Assembly (NCBI GenBank): GCA_016200005.1
Contig: JACQFP010000013.1
Location: 62,001-126,000, forward strand
DNA from: Verrucomicrobiota bacterium
GTDB taxonomy: Bacteria; Verrucomicrobiota; Verrucomicrobiia; Limisphaerales; PALSA-1396
Direction of reading: 5' to 3'
Length of the DNA stretch: 64,000 nt
Below, one piece after another: positions 1 to 9,034 of this stretch. Both the position numbers and the translations under genes were made by a program. A model generated the notes under the pieces. That model did no database searches. It saw only the letters and a list, made by a program, of their open reading frames with translations, and had not been told where the DNA came from. How positions within the stretch are numbered: the first letter of the stretch is position 1; each line of letters begins with the position of its first letter.

Positions 1-2
1 GC

Positions 3-1796
3 GGAGATGCCCGCACTAGACCGCAAGACATTCTATCGAGACACCAATATCGCAGCTCCGACGTGGTGGGGACAGTTCAGGGCACGAAAGGAGGCGGCTA
101 CGATACACCACGGCCATATCGCATGGGGCTGACAAACGCCAACGGTGGCACATCTTATGTGCCGGACTATATTGTCGCTGATATACAACCGGGCGATTGG
201 ATGAATTACACGCGCAACTTTCCCAACAGCGGGTGGAACGTTTATCTGCGCGTTTCCAGCGAGGGAGCACAGGCTGTCAGGTTTGACCAAGTCACCGGGG
301 ATATTACGCAATCCAACCAGCCGACGGCGTTGAAGGGACAGTTCCTGGTTCCCAACACTGAGAGCTGGACGCGCTGGCGCTACGTGCCGCTGACGGATGC
401 AGCCGGCAACCTCCAGACCCTGGCCTTGAATGGCACCAACACGCTGCGGTTGACGGCCAACGAGGTGAGGGTGTCTGAAACAGGCGTCACTGATACAGGC
501 GACTTGCAACTGAACTGGATGCTGTTTGTGCCCACGAACGGAGCACCTTCATCTGGCCCTTGGATCGCTTCGGCCCAACCCGCAGCAAAATCGGAGAATT
601 TTCATCCGGCGGGCACCGTGAAGATCGTGATCTTGGATCGGGGGACGGCGGTGGTACCGGGGAGCATCCAATTGCGCTTCGACGGCGTGAATGTGACGGG
701 ATCGTCCACCATCACGAATACGACCACCGAGGGAGCGGGGGCGACAGTGAGTTACGTTCCGGGGTTGTTGTTGCCGAAATCAACCCATAACCTGAGTGTG
801 GTGTACGGCGACGGCTCGACGACGCAATCGAACTACTGGACCTTCAAGGTGGATAATGTCGCGCTGTTGACCCCGGCCGACGGGCTTGCCGGCAGCCCCG
901 ATACGAATTTCACCGTCGATTTACACAAAGCCACCAATGGCGATCCCGCAACGTGTTCGGTTACACTCGTAGGGCCGGATGGTTCACAAAATAATGTGAC
1001 GCTAAACACTTTTGGAAACAATATTGCGCGGGCGGAACGCCAGTTGGCGGGTCTGATGATCAACTCGGATACTCAGTCACCGTTTGTGAATGAGGCAGAT
1101 ACCAACGGTGGTACTGCCGCGCTCACCTTCACAGCGCCGGTCATCAACTTTGACCAATGCGGCGGCGTCGGCGGAGGTGCTGCTACCGACCGCGGCTTCT
1201 TTCAAGATTCCAATGGCTTCCCAGACACCAATTATCCGGGTTTGTACCCGAGCCTTTGGTGCAATGGCGATTATGCTGTGCCTCAGCCCGACCACTTTGC
1301 CATTTCGGCTTCCATCAAACTTTATCTGCCTGCGGGCATCTACCGAATGGGAGTTAACAGTGATGATCAATTTGCCGTGAAGGCGGGCGGAGCCAATGGT
1401 ACAAACGTCTATATCGCCAGCTCGCAAAGTTACCCGGGTACCCGCGGCGATGGGCAATTTGAGTTCGTGATCCAGAACACCGGGGTTTACAAGTTCCGTC
1501 TCTTCCAGGAGGAAGGTGATGGCGACGCGGATTGCGAGTGGTATTGGGTGGATCGTACCACCGGTGTGCGGACTTTGATCACACCCACGCCTGTCCCATC
1601 CGTGTCATTGTTTTCCTGCACGACGGTCAACGGGAGCTACACGAACGATTTGACCGGGGTGATTGACACCGGGACGAAGACGGTGACGGTGCTGAAATCA
1701 GGGAACACACGCTTTTACAAGTTGAGCGCGGGTTCGGCGCTAAACATTACAAACGTTACTTTGTCGGGCGGCAACGTTGTGCTGAAATATCAATAA
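3..1796 (+). CDS. Secreted carbohydrate-binding/PA14-like protein, 5' end cut by window
   Basis: The reading frame is open to the left edge of the window, so this is the 3' part of a larger gene. The first visible codons (HQYRSSDVVGT, then QGTKGGGYDTPR) align with the middle of the paralogue that starts at 2263, so several hundred N-terminal residues are missing here. In order there is a CBM6-like jelly roll (around 'GDWMNYTRNFP'), an Ig-like stretch with 'LRFDGVNVTGSSTITNTT', a PA14-like region ('GIYRMGVNSDDQFAVKAGG', then 'GVYKFRLFQEEGDGDADCEWYWV'), and a C-terminal module ending RFYKLSAGSALNITNV...LKYQ. CBM6 and PA14 folds bind sugars, so an exported glycan-binding or polysaccharide-associated role is likely. 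No catalytic domain is visible in this part. Followed by a clear terminator at 1875-1914. Confidence 0.8.
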   Translation, partial: GDARTRPQDILSRHQYRSSDVVGTVQGTKGGGYDTPRPYRMGLTNANGGTSYVPDYIVADIQPGDWMNYTRNFPNSGWNVYLRVSSEGAQAVRFDQVTGDITQSNQPTALKGQFLVPNTESWTRWRYVPLTDAAGNLQTLALNGTNTLRLTANEVRVSETGVTDTGDLQLNWMLFVPTNGAPSSGPWIASAQPAAKSENFHPAGTVKIVILDRGTAVVPGSIQLRFDGVNVTGSSTITNTTTEGAGATVSYVPGLLLPKSTHNLSVVYGDGSTTQSNYWTFKVDNVALLTPADGLAGSPDTNFTVDLHKATNGDPATCSVTLVGPDGSQNNVTLNTFGNNIARAERQLAGLMINSDTQSPFVNEADTNGGTAALTFTAPVINFDQCGGVGGGAATDRGFFQDSNGFPDTNYPGLYPSLWCNGDYAVPQPDHFAISASIKLYLPAGIYRMGVNSDDQFAVKAGGANGTNVYIASSQSYPGTRGDGQFEFVIQNTGVYKFRLFQEEGDGDADCEWYWVDRTTGVRTLITPTPVPSVSLFSCTTVNGSYTNDLTGVIDTGTKTVTVLKSGNTRFYKLSAGSALNITNVTLSGGNVVLKYQ

Positions 1797-1879
1797 CTGG
1801 CGTTCCGTTCCGGCGTTGCGCGGTTGGGTAGAGCCGCGCGACTGGGGGTGGAGGTGTACAGCACGCATTCCACTGCGGG
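1660..1879 (+). repeat. Near-identical 3' gene cassette, copy 1
   Basis: These 220 nt match 5336-5555 with only three differences by direct comparison. The block covers the last 46 codons of the gene, the stop codon and the 3' untranslated region up to the terminator stem. Upstream of it the two genes are clearly more diverged. Confidence 0.9.
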
Positions 1880-1914
1880 AGATCACATCTGGGTTGTGGT
1901 CTCCCGCTTTCTTT
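1875..1914 (+). terminator. Rho-independent terminator
   Basis: A 12-bp stem (gcgggagatcac / gtggtctcccgc, one G-U pair) with loop atctgggtt is followed by TTTCTTT. It ends the first secreted-protein gene. The equivalent terminator at 5551-5588 has a different stem sequence that keeps the pairing. Confidence 0.85.
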
Positions 1915-2262
1915 AGCCATTGGATGATCGGGTAGGGCCCGGATATTTTGCAGACGCGAACGGCTTCGCTCCACACGGCGGAGTATTCGACCTCCGGGCG
2001 CACCGTATTTTGCCCAGGCCTGGTGGAGGATTGTATCACCTGAAATTTCCTCTTCGGTGGTCATCGGCTTCACGCGTCTTGCAAAATGCAAACCCAAGCC
2101 ATGCATTTTGCACGGTTTGGCGGTCATTCGTCGCATGACATTCAGGCGGTTAAAAAATGAAGCTGTTGATTTGCAGACAGTAAGGTGAGGTTGAGTTCCC
2201 ATGGCACGATAGCAGCTAAGTTCAAACTGACCACATACACGGTGGTGACACATTTTGTTATT
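1915..2262. other. Intergenic region between the two secreted paralogues
   Basis: No convincing gene. It holds a perfect 11-bp inverted repeat, tgcaaaatgca (2080-2090) and tgcattttgca (2102-2112), separated by 11 nt, which could be an operator or a palindromic element. Patches of this region resemble 5589-5770 downstream of the second paralogue (gcaaaa-gca, atttgcacg, a gaagttg-like stretch), suggesting that the flanks were duplicated together with the gene. No clear -35/-10 pair was found. Confidence 0.5.
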
Positions 2263-5200
2263 ATGAAATCAGCCACACGCAAACCGACGTCGGAAACTCG
2301 CTGCTCGTTCTCATCCTCTCCTGCCCTTGATTTTCTTCAAGTCGCTGCCTTATGGACGTTTCTGTTCTTGGCAGGCCGCGTCCAAGGCCAACTCGACGTG
2401 ACGTCCGACTTTAACAACACAAATACTGCGGCCTTGGGTTGGACTGCTTACGATCCCGGCACGGGGGGAGGCCAAGTCAATAGTCGGACATTCGTTCCGG
2501 ACGGTGCGAACGGTTTTGCTTATCGTTTGTTCGGGCCGCCCGGTCCCCAGTGTTCCACTTTATTGAACCGGGGTGGTGCCTACCGTGCGGAGCAGTACGC
2601 GGAGTTTTTTCAATCCGCGGATTTGATTAATTTTGACCCAAGGCCCTATCAGTCCCTCGCTTTATTGGGAGCAAGGATTGGATCGCCCGGTTATTTATCG
2701 ACCAGTGGTTACTTCTTCGGCTTGGATGCGGGCGGGCCTCGGACGCGGCAGCAATTCGTTTCCAACCTCGGATTCACAATCGAACTTAATTCCAGAATCG
2801 TGGACGCGTGGCGGGGTGGCGCGGCCACGATGACTGCGTTGCGACCATCGCAACATCTGCGCATCGCGTTTTTCGGCACCAATGGCCCGGGTAACATGAA
2901 CAATCTCCTGACGGGGGAGATCTACGATCCGACCGATCTATTGGAACCGCTGGTCAGAGTCAATTTCGACGATGCGCAAACGGGGTCGGCCCATACTAGT
3001 GGTGAAAATCTTCTCGCTTGGCTGAATCTGGACTACCACGAGCGTTGCGATTTCACTTGGGACAACTATCACGCGACAGCAAGCCGGAACACGCCGGTGG
3101 GTTTTCCGGGAACGCCGCAAGTCCGCAGTTTGGTGCCGGCGGCACAAACTCTCTTTTATTCCATCCCGACCACCAACCAGATTGCCTTTACGGCCACCAC
3201 TTTTACCACGAATCAGATCAACACCAGCACGATGAAGCTGTTGCTCAATAACGTGGATGTTTCCAGCGGTTTGAGTTTCACGGAAGTAAGGACGCCGCTG
3301 GTCGGCTCTCCCAACACCAACTTTACGGTGCGTTGGAACGGCACCCTCAGCAGCAATACGGTTTATCATGGTCAGATCACGCTGCTGGACACCAATGGCA
3401 AGGGCACCACGAACAACTGGTACTTTGACACCTACAAGTTCTTCGACCCCACCGACACAAATAACCCTTCTGGCTTCCTGCTCATCGAAGCCGAAGACTA
3501 TAATTACAACGCTGGTCAGTTTCAGGATTATCCGCCGGTTTCCGGAACGGACGATACGACGACTTCGGAGGACGGAGTTCTGAGTATTGATAATTCCGAT
3601 CCTGATCCTGCTAATTGGTCATATGCAAATCCACCGGCCTCTGAAGTTCTCGGACCGCAGGTCAAGGGTGGCGGACTCGGTTACTATAATCCGGATGGGG
3701 CGAGCGACATCGTGGGAACGCCAGAGGTTGACTTCCATGCCAGCAACACGGGCTTCAACCCAATCGAACAACAACAGTACCGCTCAGCAGACGCAGTTCG
3801 CACACAACAAGGTACCAAGGGCGGCGGATTCGACACTCCGCGCTCCTATCGTAAAGGCCTGCCGAACAACAACGCCGGCGTATCATATGTGCCGGATTAC
3901 ATGGTCACGGATATGCGTGTTGGAGATTGGCTGAATTACACGCGTGTTTTTCCGAGCAACACATATAACGTCTATTTGCGCGCCTCGAGCCAGGGTCGGC
4001 AGGACGTGCGTCTCGATCAGGTCACCGGCGACCGAACCCAACCTAATCAAACGACAGCTCTGAAAGGACAGTTTCTCGTGCCCAACACGGCGAGTTGGAC
4101 ACGGTTTCGTTATGTGCCTTTGACCGACGCCGCCGGGAATCTCCAGAAGTTGGCTTTGAGCGGAACCAACACACTGCGTTTGACAGCGAATCAGGTCCGG
4201 CACGGCAATACCGTCGGTATTGATCTGGGTGATTTGCAACTCAACTGGTTGCTCTTCGTACCGGTGGCTCCCGGCCTTCAAGGGCCGTACATCGCCTCCG
4301 CGTTGCCGTCGCAGAACTCCGAGAGTTTCAATCCGGATGGGACCATCCAGATCGTTATTCTGAATCGGGACACGGCGGTCGTTCCTGTCGGAATTCAACT
4401 GCGCCTCGACGGGGTAAACGTGACCGGATCGGTCACCGTCACCAACACCACCAGTGAAGGACCAGGTGCGACCGTTACTTATCGTCCTCCAAGCCTCCTT
4501 TTGCCGAACAGCGTCCACACGCTCAACATGGTTTTTGGCGACGGCCCGACAACGCAAACCAACAATTGGTCGTTCACTGTCAACCCCGAGGTGCCGCTGC
4601 TCTCCCCAAGCGACGCCGTGGGTGGACTCCCGGACGCTTTCTTCAGTGTCCAAATGCACAAGGCAAACAATACCGATGCCTCGGGTTGTTCGCTGGTCGG
4701 TGCGTTTGACAATACCATGCCTCGGGCCGAGCACCAGTTGAGCAATGGCATGATCAATCCTGATACCCAGGCCCCGTATGAAAATGAAGCGGCCAACCAG
4801 CCGAACAATATCGGTCTCTACACCGAGACCAACGCCATCAATTATGACCAATGTGGCCAGACCGACCCGCAAGTCGGATTGTTTGGAGGAGATGTGCCTT
4901 ATCCAGGGATGGATCCCGCGGTTTACTGCAATGGAAGCGGAGGGACCGCAAGCCCGGACAACTTTGCGATGGCAGCGACGATCAAACTGCAACTGGCGGC
5001 TGGGGTCTATCGAATGGGGGTCAACAATGATGACGGCTGGAGTATTTCCGCGGGTGGTCCTGGTGGCACTAATCAGTTTTTAGGCTACTGGGATAATCCC
5101 ATCCCTGGGGCCAGGAGTTCCCCGGACAGTGAGTTCGAGTTCGTCGTGCAGACGAGCGGTGTTTACAAGTTTCGTTTGGTGCACCAGGCAGACGATGGCG

Positions 5201-5472
5201 GGGGCAATGTCGAGTGGTACTGGGTCAACCGTACCAATGGCGTCAAAACCTTGGTCACGCCAACACCGGCTCCGTCCGTGTTGTTGTATTCCTCCACGAC
5301 CGTAAACGGGAGCTACACCAATGATTTGACCGGCGTGATTGACACCGGGACGAAGACGGTGACGGTGCCGAAATCAGGGAACACACGCTTTTACAAGTTG
5401 AGCGCGGGTTCGGCGCTAAACATTACAAACGTTACTTTGTCGGGCGGCAATGTTGTGCTGAAATATCAATAA
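2263..5472 (+). CDS. Large secreted carbohydrate-binding/PA14-like protein
   Basis: A 1069-residue exported protein. I chose the ATG at 2263 because it opens a signal peptide (hydrophobic 'VAALWTFLFLAGRVQG', cleavage near residue 42); a GTG 26 codons upstream would bury it. Domains in order: an N-terminal jelly-roll-like region (about 45-280), an Ig-like segment (about 290-400), a CBM6-like domain opening 'LLIEAEDYNYNAG' with 'GDWLNYTRVFP' (about 405-665), a second Ig-like segment (about 675-777), a PA14-like region (about 812-996: 'GVYRMGVNNDDGWSISAGG', 'SGVYKFRLVHQADDGGG'), and the C-terminal RFYKL module (about 1004-1069). It is a tandem paralogue of the gene ending at 1796. CBM6 and PA14 are sugar-binding folds, so glycan attachment or degradation outside the cell is probable; I see no hydrolase active site. 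Confidence 0.85.
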   Translation: MKSATRKPTSETRCSFSSSPALDFLQVAALWTFLFLAGRVQGQLDVTSDFNNTNTAALGWTAYDPGTGGGQVNSRTFVPDGANGFAYRLFGPPGPQCSTLLNRGGAYRAEQYAEFFQSADLINFDPRPYQSLALLGARIGSPGYLSTSGYFFGLDAGGPRTRQQFVSNLGFTIELNSRIVDAWRGGAATMTALRPSQHLRIAFFGTNGPGNMNNLLTGEIYDPTDLLEPLVRVNFDDAQTGSAHTSGENLLAWLNLDYHERCDFTWDNYHATASRNTPVGFPGTPQVRSLVPAAQTLFYSIPTTNQIAFTATTFTTNQINTSTMKLLLNNVDVSSGLSFTEVRTPLVGSPNTNFTVRWNGTLSSNTVYHGQITLLDTNGKGTTNNWYFDTYKFFDPTDTNNPSGFLLIEAEDYNYNAGQFQDYPPVSGTDDTTTSEDGVLSIDNSDPDPANWSYANPPASEVLGPQVKGGGLGYYNPDGASDIVGTPEVDFHASNTGFNPIEQQQYRSADAVRTQQGTKGGGFDTPRSYRKGLPNNNAGVSYVPDYMVTDMRVGDWLNYTRVFPSNTYNVYLRASSQGRQDVRLDQVTGDRTQPNQTTALKGQFLVPNTASWTRFRYVPLTDAAGNLQKLALSGTNTLRLTANQVRHGNTVGIDLGDLQLNWLLFVPVAPGLQGPYIASALPSQNSESFNPDGTIQIVILNRDTAVVPVGIQLRLDGVNVTGSVTVTNTTSEGPGATVTYRPPSLLLPNSVHTLNMVFGDGPTTQTNNWSFTVNPEVPLLSPSDAVGGLPDAFFSVQMHKANNTDASGCSLVGAFDNTMPRAEHQLSNGMINPDTQAPYENEAANQPNNIGLYTETNAINYDQCGQTDPQVGLFGGDVPYPGMDPAVYCNGSGGTASPDNFAMAATIKLQLAAGVYRMGVNNDDGWSISAGGPGGTNQFLGYWDNPIPGARSSPDSEFEFVVQTSGVYKFRLVHQADDGGGNVEWYWVNRTNGVKTLVTPTPAPSVLLYSSTTVNGSYTNDLTGVIDTGTKTVTVPKSGNTRFYKLSAGSALNITNVTLSGGNVVLKYQ

Positions 5473-5555
5473 CTGACGTTCCGTTCCGGCGTTGCGCGGT
5501 TGGGTAGAGCCGCGCGACTGGGGGTGGAGGTGTACAGCACGCATTCCACTGCGGG
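5336..5555 (+). repeat. Near-identical 3' gene cassette, copy 2
   Basis: Partner of 1660-1879: three mismatches in 220 nt, spanning the last 46 codons, the stop and the 3' untranslated region. Recent duplication or gene conversion is the simplest reading. Confidence 0.9.
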
Positions 5556-5588
5556 GACCACATCTGGGTTGTGGTCCCCGCTTTTTTT
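5551..5588 (+). terminator. Rho-independent terminator
   Basis: A perfect 11-bp stem (gcggggaccac / gtggtccccgc) with the same atctgggtt loop as the 1875 terminator, followed by seven Ts. Stem bases differ from copy 1 in a compensating way, which shows selection for the structure. Confidence 0.9.
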
Positions 5589-6167
5589 GCTATGGCCACC
5601 AAATTCTGACGGCGCTCGTCGCATCGCAAAACGCACGCTTCACTCCCGCAATTTGCACGATTCAACCGCTTCAGTCATCCGATCATCGCGACACAAAAAC
5701 TTGGAAGTTGCTGATCGGAATAGCAGGGTGAAGTTGCGTGCGCGCTATACTGTCTGCCAGAATTAGTTTCCGAATTGCCCCTCATCGCTTCCTTCTCCCC
5801 AACTGATGGGGGGGGAGAATTCCCCGAAAGGAAAGTTCGCGCATCAAACCCCTGAACCAGACGCGCGACGACGTAGCGCGGGTGTCTTCGCCTGCGAGTT
5901 GGCCAGGCGTCCCGCCGGGCGTTCGCGCTGGCAGCGGGACGCTGCCGCAACTCGCAGCCGGGACGGAGTGCGCTACAGGGTTCATGGGGAGGGTGGTCGA
6001 AGACCGGGTGAGGAGTCTGTGTGGTTCCATTCGGAAATTTATTTTGGCAACCGCGCTCATCATGACCGGGCTGCAACTCGTCGGGAACAGCGACGGTGAA
6101 CACGCGCGCACTCCAAACGCTTCGCGAAGCACGAGGGCGACAGGCAATCGCGCCAGCGTCTGGCGGT
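5589..6167. other. Intergenic region with palindromic elements
   Basis: No gene that I can support. The first 180 nt resemble patches of the region upstream of the second secreted paralogue. A hairpin ttctcccc-aactgat-ggggagaa type element lies at 5793-5819, and a long inverted-repeat element at 5873-5976. The rest shows only antisense open frames of low credibility. Confidence 0.5.
5873..5976. repeat. Nested inverted-repeat (REP/MITE-like) element
   Basis: Outer arms gtagcgc (5873-5879) and gcgctac (5970-5976). Inner arms ctgcgagttg (5892-5901) and caactcgcag (5948-5957) continue imperfectly toward a ttcg-centred loop through gcgtcccgc / gcgggacgc. This makes about a 100-nt imperfect hairpin between genes. 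Confidence 0.6.
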
Positions 6168-7388
6168 TCACCCGGCACTTTGCGGCTTGCCGGTGACGAC
6201 TGGCTGACTGGTTTTGCAAAGAAACTGCCACGCCAGAACCGCTGCGAGGAGCGCAACACCACCGCAAATCAGATAAGGCAGAGTCGGCATTATGGCAAAC
6301 GTGCTGGTGGCAAAGATCGGCCCGATGATGCGCGCCAGGCTGCCGATGCTTTGGGCGACGCCCAGGTTGGCGCCCTGTTCATTGGCCGGCGAGTTGAGCG
6401 AGATCAAACCGAAGACGGGCGGGCGGTTGATGCCGGAGCCGGCGGCAAACAGACCGAGACTGAGGAGCAGTCCGGCCATGTGCATCTGAAACGGCAACAA
6501 GGCGAGGCTCACCGCCACAATCAGGAGGCTGACGAAGATGAGGCGTTGTTCACCAAACCGTTTCACCAATCGCCCGATCAATCCACCCTGAATGACAGCG
6601 GCAATGACTCCGGCATAAGTGAACAAATAGCCGACGCGGTGATCCTTCTCTTGAAAGTGGAAGCCATGTTTCACCAGCAAAGGGAAAGTCGATTCAAAAC
6701 AGGTGAAGCAAAACGTCGCGAGAAAGAAGATGCCGATGAGCAGGCCGAGTTTGGGTTGACTGAGCGTGTGCGTCCATTGGGCGAATTTCGGCCGGGCGGT
6801 TGCCGGTTGGGACTGAGGATTCTTGCTTTCTCCGAGAATGAACCAACCCAGGATAAAATTCGCGGCGCAAAAGGAGGCGGCGACCCAGCCGGGGCCTTGT
6901 CGTCCGAAAGCGTCCGCGCTGAAGGCGCCGAGCGCCGGGCCGAAAATAAAACCGAGACCGAAGGCCATGCCGATGAGGCCCATGCCCGCCGAACGTTTGT
7001 CCGGCGGCGAAATGTCAGCGATGTAGGCCGAAGCGACGGAAAGATTCGCCCCGCAGATTCCCGCAAATACCCGCGAGGCCACGATCCCCCACAGCGCCGT
7101 CGAACCGGTCATCCCGGACGCGATGGCAAATAAAGCGTAAGAACCGGCGGCACCGGCGTTGCTGATGAGCATCACCGGGCGACGGCCAATGCGGTCGGAC
7201 AGCCGTCCCCACACCGGTGCAAAGAGAAACTGCATCGCAGAAAATGAAGCAATGATGACACCGATCAAAAAGCCTTTCGCACCGAAATCCTCCGTGTAGC
7301 CGGGCAGCAGGGGCAGAACAATGCCAAAACCGATCAAGTCGATGAACACCGAGAGAAAAATAATCGTCAGCGAGGTTTTTCTTTTCAT
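6168..7388 (-). CDS. MFS transporter, TetA/DHA1-like drug efflux family
   Basis: A 406-residue integral membrane protein with about 12 hydrophobic segments, the usual size for the family. The first helix reads 'FLSVFIDLIGFGIVLPLLPGY', and the loop 2-3 signature of the major facilitator superfamily is present at residues 61-74 (GRLSDRIGRRPVML). This resembles the tetracycline-resistance/DHA1 subgroup, which exports small molecules using the proton gradient. The substrate cannot be read from sequence, so resistance should not be assumed. Transcribed alone, divergently from dnaB, with a plausible promoter at 7452-7479. The long plus-strand frame over the same DNA is an antisense shadow. Confidence 0.88.
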   Translation of the reverse strand: MKRKTSLTIIFLSVFIDLIGFGIVLPLLPGYTEDFGAKGFLIGVIIASFSAMQFLFAPVWGRLSDRIGRRPVMLISNAGAAGSYALFAIASGMTGSTALWGIVASRVFAGICGANLSVASAYIADISPPDKRSAGMGLIGMAFGLGFIFGPALGAFSADAFGRQGPGWVAASFCAANFILGWFILGESKNPQSQPATARPKFAQWTHTLSQPKLGLLIGIFFLATFCFTCFESTFPLLVKHGFHFQEKDHRVGYLFTYAGVIAAVIQGGLIGRLVKRFGEQRLIFVSLLIVAVSLALLPFQMHMAGLLLSLGLFAAGSGINRPPVFGLISLNSPANEQGANLGVAQSIGSLARIIGPIFATSTFAIMPTLPYLICGGVALLAAVLAWQFLCKTSQPVVTGKPQSAG

Positions 7389-7451
7389 GCGGAGAGGTCA
7401 GACGCCGATTAGCGCGCGAGAACGACGATGGTGTGTCAAAAACATGCGCAA

Positions 7452-7479
7452 AGTGTAGTGACGAAAGTGCGCGAGTCAA
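7452..7479 (-). promoter_or_regulatory. Promoter for the MFS gene
   Basis: On the minus strand: TTGACT, 16 nt, TACACT. It lies 64 nt upstream of the ATG at 7388, in the divergent gap with dnaB. Confidence 0.5.
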
Positions 7480-7636
7480 GTGAGGGGGGCGCATTGTTAT
7501 CAACGTGTGAACAGGTGGTAGTAATTCCACGTTGCGCCGTTTTCTAATTTCCGTTCTGCTTTCCCGCATGATTGATTCAATTTCTGAAGGCGCCGGTGCG
7601 CCAGTTGATTTGAAGCGAACCCGCCGGAGAAAAGCC

Positions 7637-9031
7637 ATGTCCGTTGATGTCACCAAAGTGGATCGCCTGCCGCCGCACTCGGTCGAAGCGGAGCAGGGTG
7701 TGTTGGGTTGCGTCCTGTTGTCGCCCAACGAATGCCTGGGCGAGTGCATCGGGAAATTCAAGAAGGGCGGAGAGGAGTTTTACGACCTGCGTCATCAGTC
7801 GGTTTACCAGGTGCTGGTGGAAATGTACGATCAGAAGGAAGCGGTGGATCTGATCACGTTGCAACAACGGCTCAAGGACAAACAGCAATTGGAGCAGGTC
7901 GGCGGCCTGGCGTATCTGTCATCGCTGCCCGACGCCGTGCCGTCGGCCGCCAACCTGAGTTACTACCTGGACATCGTGTGGGAGAAATTCATTTTGCGGA
8001 AAATGATCCAGACCTGCACGGACGTGGTCGGCCGGGTTTATGATCACGAGGGCGACGTGGATGAACTGCTGGATGAGGTGGAGCGGGACATTTTGCACAT
8101 CAGCGAAGCGCGGGTGGAAGCTAGCGAGAATACCATCAAGGAACTGGTCAACCGCGCCATCACGACGATTGAGGATTTTCATCAGCGGCAGGGGAAGCTT
8201 ACGGGCGTGGGCACGGGCTTTGTGGACCTCGACAAGCTGACCAACGGTTTGCATCCGGGTGAAATGATTGTCATCGCGGCGCGGCCGAGCATGGGCAAGA
8301 CGTCGCTGGCCATGAACATCGCGGAGCATGTGGCCATCGATCTGAAATTGCCGGTGGGCGTGTTCAGCCTGGAAATGACGGCGGATGCCTTGGTCCTGCG
8401 ACTGTTGTGTTCGCGTTCGCGGGTCAATTTGCGAAACATTCGCGAAGGATTTTTGGCTGAAAGAGATTTCCCCAAACTCACGGGCACGGCCGGAAAGTTG
8501 TCCAGCGCGCCGCTGTTCATCGACGACACTTCCGCGCTGTCGATTTTGCAATTGCGGGCCAAGGCGCGGCGGATGCACCAGCAGTACGGCGTGAAGCTCT
8601 TTGTGGTTGACTACTTGCAACTGCTCCATTCTACTGCGCGCCGGGCAGAAAACCGGCAGCAGGAAATTGCGGACATTTCCAACGGCATCAAGGCGCTGGC
8701 CAAGGAACTGAAAGTTCCAATCATTGTTCTGAGCCAGTTGAATCGCGAGATGGAGCGGGACAAGAACCGCAAACCGAGGTTGTCGGATTTGCGCGAGTCC
8801 GGCGCGATTGAACAGGATGCAGACCTGGTAGGTTTGCTCTACAAACCCAGTGGCGGGGATGACGACGATGCGAGCACCAGTGATGAGCAGGATGCCGTAC
8901 CGTTAAACCTGTTGATTGCCAAGCAACGCAACGGTCCGACCGGCGATGTGAATTTAACGTTTCTTAAATCCTTTACGCGATTTGAAAGCGCCGCCAAAGT
9001 GAGTGACGACGATGTGCCGATGGCCAATTAG
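7637..9031 (+). CDS. dnaB: Replicative DNA helicase DnaB
   Basis: A 464-residue hexameric helicase that unwinds DNA at the replication fork. The N-terminal DnaB domain starts at 'PPHSVEAEQGVLGCVLLSP'. The RecA-like C-terminal domain has Walker A 'ARPSMGKTSLAMN' (about 212-224), Walker B 'LFVVDYLQLL' and the late motif 'LSQLNREME...LRESGAIEQDAD'. The start at 7637 is preferred over upstream TTG/ATG codons because GGAGA sits at a good distance before it and homologues begin near this point. No intein is visible. It ends 3 nt before bamA, so the two are probably cotranscribed. Confidence 0.96.
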   Translation: MSVDVTKVDRLPPHSVEAEQGVLGCVLLSPNECLGECIGKFKKGGEEFYDLRHQSVYQVLVEMYDQKEAVDLITLQQRLKDKQQLEQVGGLAYLSSLPDAVPSAANLSYYLDIVWEKFILRKMIQTCTDVVGRVYDHEGDVDELLDEVERDILHISEARVEASENTIKELVNRAITTIEDFHQRQGKLTGVGTGFVDLDKLTNGLHPGEMIVIAARPSMGKTSLAMNIAEHVAIDLKLPVGVFSLEMTADALVLRLLCSRSRVNLRNIREGFLAERDFPKLTGTAGKLSSAPLFIDDTSALSILQLRAKARRMHQQYGVKLFVVDYLQLLHSTARRAENRQQEIADISNGIKALAKELKVPIIVLSQLNREMERDKNRKPRLSDLRESGAIEQDADLVGLLYKPSGGDDDDASTSDEQDAVPLNLLIAKQRNGPTGDVNLTFLKSFTRFESAAKVSDDDVPMAN

Positions 9032-9034
9032 ACG

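Noticed and set aside
6096-7133. A 345-codon plus-strand open frame over the MFS gene
   Set aside because: It lies antisense to a clear 12-helix transporter and its product is low-complexity and charged with no domain.
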